This document shows, piece by piece, positions 48,051 through 56,711 of a stretch of 64,000 nt of DNA. The DNA lies in the NCBI GenBank assembly GCA_029975295.1, contig JARKPK010000189.1, positions 49,261 through 113,260 on the forward strand, read 5' to 3'. The notes beneath the pieces were generated by a model. The model searched no databases. It saw only the letters and a program-made list of their open reading frames with translations, and was not told where the DNA came from. Each line of letters starts with the position of its first letter. Within the stretch, counting starts at the first letter, position 1. The stretch is from Thermoguttaceae bacterium. GTDB lineage: Bacteria > Planctomycetota > Planctomycetia > Pirellulales > Thermoguttaceae. A program made the translations under genes and the position numbers.

Positions 48051-49487
48051 ATGCTCTCGAAGGTTCGTGGATCGGGCGCTTCCGACGGGTTCATCGGTGC
48101 GATTGAAATGCCGGCCGCAAAACGGCGAACGAGGGGCGAGGCCTGGCCCAACGGCCGGCGGTTGATTGCCGTCGCTTGGGCGGCGGTTTGGGCGTTGGTC
48201 TTGGTTGCGGCGTCGGCTGCCCAGGCCGACGTGGTTGAACTGCTTAGCGGCGCGAAAGTCGAGGGCCGCATTGTCGCGCGCGACGCGAAGTCCGTCTCGA
48301 TCGAAACGAAGATCGGCGACAAGTTGTTCACGCGGACCTATCCGCTGGAACGCGTGGCGGCGCTGACCGTGGGCGACCGCCGCGAGGTGATTTCGGCCGG
48401 GGCAAGCGGCTCGGGCGAACCGGCCGATGGTCCAGGGCGATCGAAGACAAACGAACCGTCAAACATGGGCGGGGGCGAGGCGCGCACCAAGCAGCAGGTC
48501 GAGGCGATGATTGCCGAGCTGGGCCGCACCCCGCCCGATTGGTTCGAATCTACTGCGTTGAACTACCCGAAAACGCTCGATCTTTACTGGACGTCGCCGC
48601 CGGCGCGGGTGTGGGACAACCAGCGATATCTCGGCCAATACATTTGGGATGTCGTGAACCCGAATCCGAGCCGTTGGCGCGAAGGCGTGAAACTGATGCA
48701 CCATGTGCTGAGCCTCAATCAAGACCGGCCCGAGGCGCGGCGCCGCACCATGGACGAACTGGGGCGGATGTACTTCATTCTGTTGCAGGATTTCGGTCGG
48801 GCCGCCTTCTGGTGGCAACAGGCCCAGGCGCAGCGCGGCGACCTTTCCGGCAGCGATGGCGGCGTGCATTTGGCCGAATGCTACTGGCGTTTGGGCAACA
48901 AGCAGATGGCCGTTGAGTTGCTCCAGAAGTTGCCGCCGAACTTCAGCATGATCAAGCTTTGGGCGGATATGGGCGAATTGGATCGCGCGTTGAAGCTTGC
49001 CGACGCCAACGCTTCGGGGGCTTATGCCGACGTGGCCTTGCTCTACGCCGGCGACGCCTGCCGCACGTGCGGCAAGTATGCCGAGGCCTTGCGATACTAT
49101 CAGCGCGCCATGCAGGTGCCGTTTAGCGGACGGGGCAAAGGCCGGTACGAGCGCAATATGCGACGCGCGGCCGCCAACGCCGAGGCGATCAAGCTTTACG
49201 AATTGCTCGATTTGAGCAAGGTGCCCGACGGAACCTACCGAGCGTCGAGTGTCGGTTACGAGGCGGAGGTGTATGTCGAGGTAGTCGTCAAAGAACACCG
49301 CATCGTGTCTGTGCGGGTAACGGATCATCGCGAGAAACAGTACTACGCCTCGATGACGGAAGTGCCGCGGCGGATCGTTGAGCGGCAATCGGTCAAAGGC
49401 ATCGACGCCGTCAGCGGCGCGACGCTGACCTCGGAGGCCATTGTCAATGCGACTGCGAAGGCCCTTGCGGCCGCGATGAAGAAATAG
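48051..49487 (+). CDS. Exported FMN-binding protein with TPR-like repeats
   Basis: A 478-residue protein with a signal sequence near residues 40-62, in a hydrophobic segment ending in SAAQA. An N-terminal beta region (about 65-115) precedes a helical TPR-like middle (about 160-385). The C-terminal FMN-binding domain (about 390-478) has GTYRASSVGYEAEVYVEVVV and the flavinylation motif DAVSGAT, with Thr458 as the residue to which ApbE would link FMN, as in NqrC and RnfG. It lies 78 bases upstream of the large membrane polyferredoxin on the same strand, so the two probably form an electron-transfer unit. An ATG at 48108 is an alternative start. The ApbE gene itself is not in the window. Confidence 0.88.
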   Translation: MLSKVRGSGASDGFIGAIEMPAAKRRTRGEAWPNGRRLIAVAWAAVWALVLVAASAAQADVVELLSGAKVEGRIVARDAKSVSIETKIGDKLFTRTYPLERVAALTVGDRREVISAGASGSGEPADGPGRSKTNEPSNMGGGEARTKQQVEAMIAELGRTPPDWFESTALNYPKTLDLYWTSPPARVWDNQRYLGQYIWDVVNPNPSRWREGVKLMHHVLSLNQDRPEARRRTMDELGRMYFILLQDFGRAAFWWQQAQAQRGDLSGSDGGVHLAECYWRLGNKQMAVELLQKLPPNFSMIKLWADMGELDRALKLADANASGAYADVALLYAGDACRTCGKYAEALRYYQRAMQVPFSGRGKGRYERNMRRAAANAEAIKLYELLDLSKVPDGTYRASSVGYEAEVYVEVVVKEHRIVSVRVTDHREKQYYASMTEVPRRIVERQSVKGIDAVSGATLTSEAIVNATAKALAAAMKK

Positions 49488-49565
49488 CGCCCCCTCCGCG
49501 TTGGTAGTTTCACGTCGGCCGCCACGAGGATTCCGCCGCGTCACCGCGCCGCCGAGCAAGGACTC

Positions 49566-51761
49566 ATGCTCCGTTTCGATTGGTTTTTGACCTATCGGCC
49601 CACGGCCCGCGAGGGTCGCTTTCGCAAGCTGCTGCGCCGATTGGGGCCAAGTTGGTTGGCTTCGCCCGGGCGGCGGATCGTGCAGGCTTGCTTTTTGCTT
49701 CTCTTTGCGACGCTGACCTTTTACGTGGCGTGGCCCTACACGGCACAGCCCATGTGGCAATCGTCGGGATGGACGCCGTTGTCGGTCGATTCCGTCAGCG
49801 GCGCGGTCGTTCTTCAGGCAGATGAAGGGACGCCTGCGCCCCGGCAGGGGCAGCACGTTTTTCTCAGCGTGTTCGAGAATGGCCAGACGCGGGTGTTCGG
49901 TGGGTTCACGGTTGCTTCGGTTGAGGGCGATCAACTGACCGTCCATCCGGCCGATTCCAACTCCAAATCGCGGCTCGATGAGTTGGCCGAGGTTTTCCAG
50001 CCCTGCACGCTTTCGGCTGGCGATCCGACGGCTTGGCCGAGCCATTATGCCGATGAACTGTTGCGCAAGGAACGTGTTCCCGCCGAAACGCTGCTCTCGC
50101 TCGATCCGCTGGTCGGCGTTTCGACGGCCCTGGCGTCGCGTCGGATCAACCCCGCCCTCTACTTCGCTGCTGCTGTGCTGTTGCTTTGCGCGGTGATTCC
50201 GCGGATGTTCTGCGGCTACCTCTGCCCGCTGGGCACGTTGATCGACTTTTTCGATGGCGTGATCGCCCGGCTCGGCAGGCTCATCAGCCGCTCGAACGGG
50301 CGCAGCGCGGCCGTTCCCGTTTCGGGCCCGCGCGCCGGGCGATGGCGGTTCGGGATGTTGGCCTTGGTCTTGGTTGCGGCAGCGACGGGCACGGTGCTGA
50401 CGGGCTACGCGGCGGCAATTCCCGTTTTCACGCGCGGAACGGTGGCGCTGTTGCGGCCCCCGTTGACGGCCGCAGCGCGCGACTGGCATCAGGCGCCGCC
50501 TTGGAAGTTCCCGCATGTAGCTGCCGTGTTGACGCTGTTCGGAGTGATCGGGCTGGGGGTGTTGGGGCGCCGTTTCTGGTGTCGGGTGCTTTGCCCGACC
50601 GGGGCGCTTTGCTCCCTTCCCTCGCTGGTGTCGTTGGGCGAGCGCCGGGTGGATCACCGCTGCGTGGAGTGCGGCAAGTGTCGCGAGATTTGTGCATTCG
50701 ACGCAATCGAGCCCGACTACTCGACCCGCGCGGCGGACTGCGCGTTTTGCCAGGACTGCGGCGGGGCATGCCCGACCGGCGCCATCCACTTTGTGCCGCG
50801 TTGGAGCGAGCCGGAAAGAGAACCGTCGTCGGCGGCGATCGGCGCGCCGCCGGAGGCGACCCTTGGCATTGCAACATCGCGGGCCACGGCTTCGGCTGAG
50901 CCGACGGCGCCGGAAGCGGCTCTACGCGAGACGATTGCCGCAGCCGCCGAACGGTCTGTTGAGACGCCCGAACGTTGCGCAGGGGATCGATTGTCGGCAA
51001 TCACTTCGCGCCGCGGCTGGCTGGCGGCGCTTGCCGGCGGCGCGGCCGGCGGGCTGTGCGGCTTGGCGCTTGGCTGGGGCCGAGGGCGCTCCGTGGCGAT
51101 CGTTCGTCCGCCGGGAAGTCTGCCCGAAACGCTTTTTCTGCAAACGTGCGTGCGTTGCTTGCATTGTATTCAGGCCTGTCCGAACGATGCGCTTTGGCCG
51201 ACCGGTTTGGAGTTCGGCCTCGACGCCTTTTGGACGCCGCGAGTGGCGGCCGACTGGGCCGCCTGCGAGCCGAGTTGCGCGAACTGCGGGCAGGTGTGCC
51301 CGACCGGCGCCATCCGCCCGCTGCCGATCGGCGAAAAGCGGTTTGCTCGGCTGGGCTTGGCCGTGGTGGATCGGGCCGCGTGCCTTCCCTACGCCGGCCG
51401 CGCCGAGTGCCGCCACTGCGTCGATCAGTGCGAGCGGGCGGGTTATCGCGCGATCGAGTTCGTTCGCGTCGGCACCGAGTTCGACGAACAGGGCCGCCCG
51501 ATCGAAGACACCGGCTTCTTGGCGCCGGTGGTGTTGGCCGATCGTTGCGTCGGCTGCGGGCAATGTGAGAACCGCTGCTTCACGGTCAATGTGATCCGCG
51601 AGTCGTTGCTCGAAGGGTCGGCGATTCGCGTGGAAGCGGGCGACGGCAAGGACGACCGCATCGAGGCCGGTTCGTACGCCGAATTGCGGCAGCGCGGCCA
51701 AGGCGACGCGCCGCCCCCAAGCCCGCCGGCCGACGCCTACCTGCCCGATTTCTTGAAATAA
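49566..51761 (+). CDS. Large NosR/NapH-like membrane polyferredoxin with internal Tat motif
   Basis: A 731-residue protein. An N-terminal helix (about 38-58) is followed by a periplasmic beta domain (about 60-170) and then three helices (about 196-222, 262-288, 316-340), with CGYLCPLGTL and CRVLCPTGAL NapH-type motifs. Two cytoplasmic 4Fe-4S motifs follow (CVECGKCREIC, CAFCQDCGGACP). A twin-arginine-like segment, TSRRGWLAALAGGAAGG (Arg482-Arg483), comes next, and then a further ferredoxin block (CVRCLHCIQACP, CANCGQVCP, CVGCGQCENRC). Four helices before the RR pair leave it in the cytoplasm, so the last block should be Tat-exported. It resembles a NapH-NapG fusion. The start follows AAGGA. 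The upstream gene encodes an FMN-binding protein. Confidence 0.9.
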   Translation: MLRFDWFLTYRPTAREGRFRKLLRRLGPSWLASPGRRIVQACFLLLFATLTFYVAWPYTAQPMWQSSGWTPLSVDSVSGAVVLQADEGTPAPRQGQHVFLSVFENGQTRVFGGFTVASVEGDQLTVHPADSNSKSRLDELAEVFQPCTLSAGDPTAWPSHYADELLRKERVPAETLLSLDPLVGVSTALASRRINPALYFAAAVLLLCAVIPRMFCGYLCPLGTLIDFFDGVIARLGRLISRSNGRSAAVPVSGPRAGRWRFGMLALVLVAAATGTVLTGYAAAIPVFTRGTVALLRPPLTAAARDWHQAPPWKFPHVAAVLTLFGVIGLGVLGRRFWCRVLCPTGALCSLPSLVSLGERRVDHRCVECGKCREICAFDAIEPDYSTRAADCAFCQDCGGACPTGAIHFVPRWSEPEREPSSAAIGAPPEATLGIATSRATASAEPTAPEAALRETIAAAAERSVETPERCAGDRLSAITSRRGWLAALAGGAAGGLCGLALGWGRGRSVAIVRPPGSLPETLFLQTCVRCLHCIQACPNDALWPTGLEFGLDAFWTPRVAADWAACEPSCANCGQVCPTGAIRPLPIGEKRFARLGLAVVDRAACLPYAGRAECRHCVDQCERAGYRAIEFVRVGTEFDEQGRPIEDTGFLAPVVLADRCVGCGQCENRCFTVNVIRESLLEGSAIRVEAGDGKDDRIEAGSYAELRQRGQGDAPPPSPPADAYLPDFLK

Positions 51762-51902
51762 CGGTTCGCTGCCGTGCGACCCGGCGACGAACGCCCGGCT
51801 CGTCGATCTCTGCCTGCCGGCGATGGGGTTGGGCTGCCGGAGAACCTCGGCGCACCGCTTGAGAAATCGGCCGACCGTTTCAGAATCTCTCGGCGGATCG
51901 CT

Positions 51903-53426
51903 TCAGATGCTCGGCTGATAGTGTTCGAGAACGTCTTGCAGAATGAAGGGATCGGGGAAAGGCTCGTCGAGCAGTTTCAACACGCGGCGGTACTCGTCGA
52001 TCACCTCGCCCAGATCGTCCGCGGTGATCGAACGCGTGTTCTCGTCGGCGAGCAACTGCGGATACCGGTCGAGCACTTGCCGCCATTTGAGCAGCCCGGC
52101 CTCATACAGCCGTTTGGCGGCCACCAAATCGGTTTCGGCCAGCGCCTGTTGACCGCGATAGACCGCCTCGCGGGCATCGACGGTGTCGGCCTCTTGCTCG
52201 AAGGCCGCCCGGAGCCGCCAGTACTCGAAATTGACGATGCCGCGCGAGCTGCGCAGCGAGTGCAATTCGTCGTCGATCAGGTCGATCTGCTTGGCCAGTT
52301 CGAGGGCCTTCTTGCGGTTCTCGCCGCGGATGCGGCGGGCCTGCTCCTGATGGCCCACCTGGATCGACGCCTCGGCCTGCGCGGCCAGATCCATTTGGCG
52401 GGTGCTGCGTTTCTCCGGCGGAGTGTCCAGGGCTTTCCGCTGCTCGTCGGTCAGCGCGGCAAGCTTCTCGTCACGAAGGCGTTGGCGCAATCCCGGTTCG
52501 AGTTCGTCTAATTGGGCGGCCAAAGCCTTTCGCTCTTCCTGCCGAGGTTCGTAATCGTTCAGCCGAATAGTGCTTTCCGAGCCGGTCCGAGGAAGGTCGA
52601 GGGCCCCGAAGGCGTGCCATTCGTCGCCGGCCTGTTTCCACTCGCGGCGGGCCACCTCGCCGAAGGTGCCTTCCTTCTCGATCGCCTCGGCGTAGCCCAT
52701 CTGCGCCATCGCCGGATTCGAGCGATAGAGCAAGGGCGAACCGCGCATCCGTCCGCCGCGGTCCACCACTTCCAAGCAGTCTTCGAATCGCTCTTTGGCC
52801 ACCAACCAACTGTCGCGGCGGGCCATGGGGCGCGATCCGTGGAAATCGTCGTCTTGTTTGAACAAGCGGCGGAACTGCACCCGCTCGTCGGAACGGCCGA
52901 TCTTGTGCTGCACGAAGTAGGCGGAGTCCCACACCAAGATGGCTTCGTTGCGGTTGTAGCGAATGCCTTTGTCGAGATAGTGCAGTCCGCGGATGACCCA
53001 ATGGTAACGATCGCGGTAGTCGTCGAACTCGACCGAGACGTTGTACGAGAGATTCCAACTCTGGAATCGCCAAACCGAAACGAAGTTCGGTTGAAACTTC
53101 GAAAGCTGTTCGAGCGTGGCCGCCAGGTTGGTCCAGTCTTTTTTCGCCTTGTAGTTGTTGGCCTTTTCCCAAAGGATGGTCGAAGCCACACCGCGCAGCC
53201 CCAATGTGGCCAGTTTGAGCGTTTCGCTGGTCGGGTCGATGTCGCCCAGGGTGGTCGGGCTCAGCTCGTGCTGTTCGCGAAGGCGAGCCAACACCCCGCC
53301 CGGCGAGCCCGGCGCCCCTTTGGCCCCCGGCGCAGCCGGCATGCCCAGCACCGCCAACAGCAGCACCAGCGGGATCATCAGTCCCACATAAATCATCTTT
53401 CGCAGCAGCAACCGACGAGGGTTCAT
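51903..53426 (-). CDS. Membrane-associated protein of an ABC exporter operon
   Basis: A 507-residue protein with one N-terminal membrane helix (about residues 10-30, Leu-rich) followed by a long mostly helical soluble region with many charged residues and coiled-coil-like stretches (about 300-400). No enzyme motif is seen. Its ATG overlaps the stop of the ABC permease gene by four bases (ATGA, 53423-53426), which ties its synthesis to the exporter. It may be an accessory or periplasmic adaptor subunit, or the substrate. I do not recognise a named family; the TPR-like repetition in the middle is only suggestive. Confidence 0.8.
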   Translation of the reverse strand: MNPRRLLLRKMIYVGLMIPLVLLLAVLGMPAAPGAKGAPGSPGGVLARLREQHELSPTTLGDIDPTSETLKLATLGLRGVASTILWEKANNYKAKKDWTNLAATLEQLSKFQPNFVSVWRFQSWNLSYNVSVEFDDYRDRYHWVIRGLHYLDKGIRYNRNEAILVWDSAYFVQHKIGRSDERVQFRRLFKQDDDFHGSRPMARRDSWLVAKERFEDCLEVVDRGGRMRGSPLLYRSNPAMAQMGYAEAIEKEGTFGEVARREWKQAGDEWHAFGALDLPRTGSESTIRLNDYEPRQEERKALAAQLDELEPGLRQRLRDEKLAALTDEQRKALDTPPEKRSTRQMDLAAQAEASIQVGHQEQARRIRGENRKKALELAKQIDLIDDELHSLRSSRGIVNFEYWRLRAAFEQEADTVDAREAVYRGQQALAETDLVAAKRLYEAGLLKWRQVLDRYPQLLADENTRSITADDLGEVIDEYRRVLKLLDEPFPDPFILQDVLEHYQPSI

Positions 53427-55273
53427 TGCGCCAACTCGCGGGATTTCAAGAAGACGTACCCCAGCACGAAGGCCGGCCCCACATAGGCCAGCGTTTGGCA
53501 AACCGCCATCGCCAGCAGTCCCCACGAAATATCGAACCCGTAGGCCACGTGGTCCGAGAAGCTCAGCACGCGGAAGTCGGGCAGCATGTGCCAGATCAGC
53601 CACATCCACTGCTCGGCCGCCTTGTCGAGCATTTTGGCCACGGTTGTTTGCGCGGTGGGCGGAAGCTCAGTCACCACGTTTTGCTGAGTGACGAGCCGAA
53701 TCATCGCCTCGATCGGCCCGCCGCCGAACACCTTATGCTGAGAAAGCTGATAGAGGAAATCGCTGAACAAACCGCCCAGCAGCGCGCCGCCGGTGGCCAA
53801 AATGGCGATCGGTCCGCTGAGGAAGGTGCTGAACAGCACTCCGAAGCCGGTGATCATCACCATCTGCAACCAGATTCCGGCGAAGCCTTTGACGAAGTTC
53901 AAAGCGAACGACGCATCGCGCGCCCGCAGGTAAAGATCGGCCTGGCCCGCGCCGAAATACTGCTGCGGAGCCACGCAGCGGAGCCAGACTTCCAACTTGC
54001 CGTCGGCCACCATGTCGCGGAAGAGATTGATGGTTCGCCCGTCGCCGGTTTGAAACTCCAGCGGGATGACCTGCAAGTCGGTCTGAAACTCGCGCGAGGC
54101 GAAGGTGCGAACATGGGCTTCGTCGCCGGTGGCCGGATTTCGCACAGAGAGGCTGCCGGGCACGCCTTTCTCGATATCGCCCTTGTGCGTTCGGAACACG
54201 CCCAGGGTCATTTCCACGGGCAAGCCGTCGGGAAACTGGTCGTCGCGGAGGTTCTCGAAGGTCCAAATGGCCGCGGCCAAGCTGCCGCCCTGGATGTAGC
54301 TGCGGTAGGTCCACTCGTCGCCGACATTGACGCCCTTATCGGCGTCCTTGCCGGCCCGATCCTTGAACCGCAACTTCCCGTAGATCGGCACGCGTGCGAG
54401 AAGATGGTTTTCTGGAGGGCTGCAAACGAACTGCACTTCGCCCTCGGCCGGCACGACGTACTGGATTTCGTGTTCGTGCCCATTTTCGGTGTCGGTGCGG
54501 ATCGCGCCGCGGCGCACGCCCTGCTCGTCGACGGTTTCCTGGGCGGGGTCGAAGAAAACCGTGTGGCGGTGGTTCTGCACCCGATCGGTCGATACGGCGA
54601 TTCCCTGGGTCGAATCGTTCCGTCGCGCGTCGCGCCACATGACGGCAAGCTGCTCGCGGGCGGCTGCACTAAAGTCGTGCTTGTGGTCGAGCCCGCGGAG
54701 AACGAATACGTAGCTGATCGCGGCCATCAACCCCAGCAACACGGTGCCGACGGCGGCAAACCCCAGCACTCGCCCCAAAACGATTTCGCTGGGCCGAACC
54801 GGTTTGGTCACCACGGTATGAATCGTATGATTGCGGATGTCGGCCGGCAGGCTGAGCGCCGAAAGGAACACGGCCAACAGCAGCACCAGGTAGCTGGTGG
54901 TGGTCAGAACGAAGCTCAGGTAGAGCCGGGCGGGCTGATTGCTGCCCGGATCGAGGAACCAACCGGCGAACGCCACCAAAATCAAAAACACGGCGAACAC
55001 GATGACCACGCGACGGCGCATCGACTCTTTGATCGTCAGGCCGGCCAAAGCGAGCGTCCGCCGGGGCGAAATCAGCAGCAGGTCGGCCGCTGCCGCCCAA
55101 AGGAAGTTCAGCGCGCTCAGCGTTCCCGCGGCCGGTCCCTGCCGCAGCACGGCAAACAGCCAACGCAGCAGGGCAAAGCCCACCAACAGCGCGACGACCG
55201 CAATCAGCCACACCTTCGCGGCCGGGCCGATCCACTCGGCGAAATTCACGGCATGAAAGGTTTCGAGCACCAT
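53423..55273 (-). CDS. ABC transporter permease with a large extracytoplasmic insert
   Basis: A 616-residue membrane protein. Helices at about 18-42, 54-68, 88-107, 117-142 and 168-192 are followed by an extracytoplasmic domain of about 260 residues (193-455) and then four more helices (about 456-480, 484-506, 550-562 and 585-612). The helix before the insert carries the TKPVRPSEIVLGRVLGF coupling-type segment seen in ABC-2/NatB-like permeases. The insert has no domain I recognise. Its start lies 2 bases after the stop of the ATPase gene and its stop overlaps the next gene. The transported substrate is unknown. This layout recalls gliding-type or antibiotic exporters with accessory proteins. 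Confidence 0.85.
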   Translation of the reverse strand: MVLETFHAVNFAEWIGPAAKVWLIAVVALLVGFALLRWLFAVLRQGPAAGTLSALNFLWAAAADLLLISPRRTLALAGLTIKESMRRRVVIVFAVFLILVAFAGWFLDPGSNQPARLYLSFVLTTTSYLVLLLAVFLSALSLPADIRNHTIHTVVTKPVRPSEIVLGRVLGFAAVGTVLLGLMAAISYVFVLRGLDHKHDFSAAAREQLAVMWRDARRNDSTQGIAVSTDRVQNHRHTVFFDPAQETVDEQGVRRGAIRTDTENGHEHEIQYVVPAEGEVQFVCSPPENHLLARVPIYGKLRFKDRAGKDADKGVNVGDEWTYRSYIQGGSLAAAIWTFENLRDDQFPDGLPVEMTLGVFRTHKGDIEKGVPGSLSVRNPATGDEAHVRTFASREFQTDLQVIPLEFQTGDGRTINLFRDMVADGKLEVWLRCVAPQQYFGAGQADLYLRARDASFALNFVKGFAGIWLQMVMITGFGVLFSTFLSGPIAILATGGALLGGLFSDFLYQLSQHKVFGGGPIEAMIRLVTQQNVVTELPPTAQTTVAKMLDKAAEQWMWLIWHMLPDFRVLSFSDHVAYGFDISWGLLAMAVCQTLAYVGPAFVLGYVFLKSRELAQ

Positions 55274-55275
55274 CG

Positions 55276-56166
55276 TCAGGCCACTCCTCGCACGCGGCGG
55301 CCCGGATGTTCTTCGCTCTCACGGATGATTTTAACGAACAGCTCTTCGAGAGTGGCCGTCGGGTTGTCGCACGAGAGCAGTTGCGCGCCGTGCCGGGCAA
55401 TGACTTGACGAATCTCCTCTTTCGCCTCCTCGCTCAACCCCGTGGCGCGAATCTCCGTCATGTCGCGGACCTTCAGCAGGGAATCGACGCGGCCCAATTC
55501 CTTCAATTCCCCTTGGTGCAAGATGGCGATGCGGTCGCACACGTCTTGCACGTCGTCGAGCCGGTGGCTGCACATCAGAATGGTTTTGCCTTGATCGCGC
55601 AGATGCAGGATCAGGTCTTTCATCTCGCGGATGCCGATCGGGTCGAGCCCGGTGGTCGGCTCGTCGAGCAGCAACAGTTCCGGATCGTTGATCAGGGCCT
55701 GGGCCAAGCCGATGCGTCGCGTCATGCCTTTGCTGTATTCCCGCAACTGCCGCCGCTTCGCCCGTTGCAGTCCGACCTGCTCGATCAGGTCGTACACCCG
55801 TTGCCGCCGCACGGCTCGCGGCAGCCGGAACAGCCGGGCATAGAAGTCGAGCGTTTCCTCGGCGTTGAGGAAGCGGTAAAGGTACGACTCTTCGGGCAAG
55901 TAGCCGATTCGGGCGTTCTTTTCGACATCGCCGGCCGGCCGGCCGAAAACAAGGGCCTCGCCATTGGTGGGGAAGAGCAGCCCGAGAATCAACTTGATCG
56001 TCGTGGTCTTGCCCGAGCCGTTCGGCCCGAGCAGCCCGAAAATCTCGCCGCGGCGAACGTCTAAATCGAGCGCCTTGAGCGCCTCGACCTTTCGGCGGCC
56101 CCAAAAATCGCGATAAACCTTAGTCAGACTGCGGGTTTCGATGACGACTTCGGCAGACATCGGCAT
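55276..56166 (-). CDS. ABC transporter ATP-binding protein
   Basis: A 296-residue ABC ATPase. The Walker A motif GPNGSGKTT lies near residue 48, the signature YSKGM (in place of LSGGQ) near 145, Walker [14 protein letters not shown] near 163, and the switch His in CSHRLDDV. This is the single-domain, NatA/CcmA-like type that pairs with an ABC-2 permease. The start may be the ATG at 56166 or the one at 56160, which has a GAGA at a better distance. It is the first gene of a tightly packed three-gene operon (ATPase, permease, accessory protein). Confidence 0.95.
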   Translation of the reverse strand: MPMSAEVVIETRSLTKVYRDFWGRRKVEALKALDLDVRRGEIFGLLGPNGSGKTTTIKLILGLLFPTNGEALVFGRPAGDVEKNARIGYLPEESYLYRFLNAEETLDFYARLFRLPRAVRRQRVYDLIEQVGLQRAKRRQLREYSKGMTRRIGLAQALINDPELLLLDEPTTGLDPIGIREMKDLILHLRDQGKTILMCSHRLDDVQDVCDRIAILHQGELKELGRVDSLLKVRDMTEIRATGLSEEAKEEIRQVIARHGAQLLSCDNPTATLEELFVKIIRESEEHPGRRVRGVA

Positions 56167-56711
56167 TCTCGATGAGGAGGTTAGAGCTATCCGCAGATAC
56201 GCAAGAGAACAGCGATTGGTTCGGGCAAAGGCAATCGGCTAACCGAAACTTCACAGCCAGGCCCGCGCCGCCCGGCATACCAACGCTCAATCAATCAAAT
56301 GGTCCGCCCCGCAGTTGCCTCGCCTTCGAAGGCGTCCTGCGACGCTTTCCCCCGAGCTTGGCACGCTCGACCGCCGCGGGCCGCTGATGGACAAGCACGG
56401 CCGCCGTTGCACGGCGCTGGACAAACGTCGCGCGATTGTCGCGCCGTTGCCTGCCGCGCGCAAGGCGGCGCACCGGCTTTTTGCGGCGAAGACCCCCCAT
56501 CGGCTCACTATATCCGTGCCGCGTTCTGCCGACAAGCGGCGCGGAAGCCTCGCCCCGCCGCTGCCCCCGCGCAAGGCGGCCGGCTCGAATCTCGAGGCCC
56601 GAGCCGCCGCGTAATGCAGCGATCGGCCGCTTGCCCGCGAGCCCCTGTCCGCCAGCGGCGGCTGCGGTAGAATACTCGACGGTGATTGTGAGAATCCGAT
56701 GAGGGGTGCCG
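56167..56711. other. Divergent intergenic region
   Basis: About 545 bases between the ABC operon and thyX. TAGAAT at 56668-56673 lies 39 bases before the thyX start and may be a -10 element. Other open frames are Arg/Pro-rich and lack ribosome binding sites. Confidence 0.35.

Noticed and set aside
56299..56670. Plus-strand open frame before thyX
   Set aside because: Arg/Ala-rich, no ribosome site, and overlapped by other frames of similar quality.
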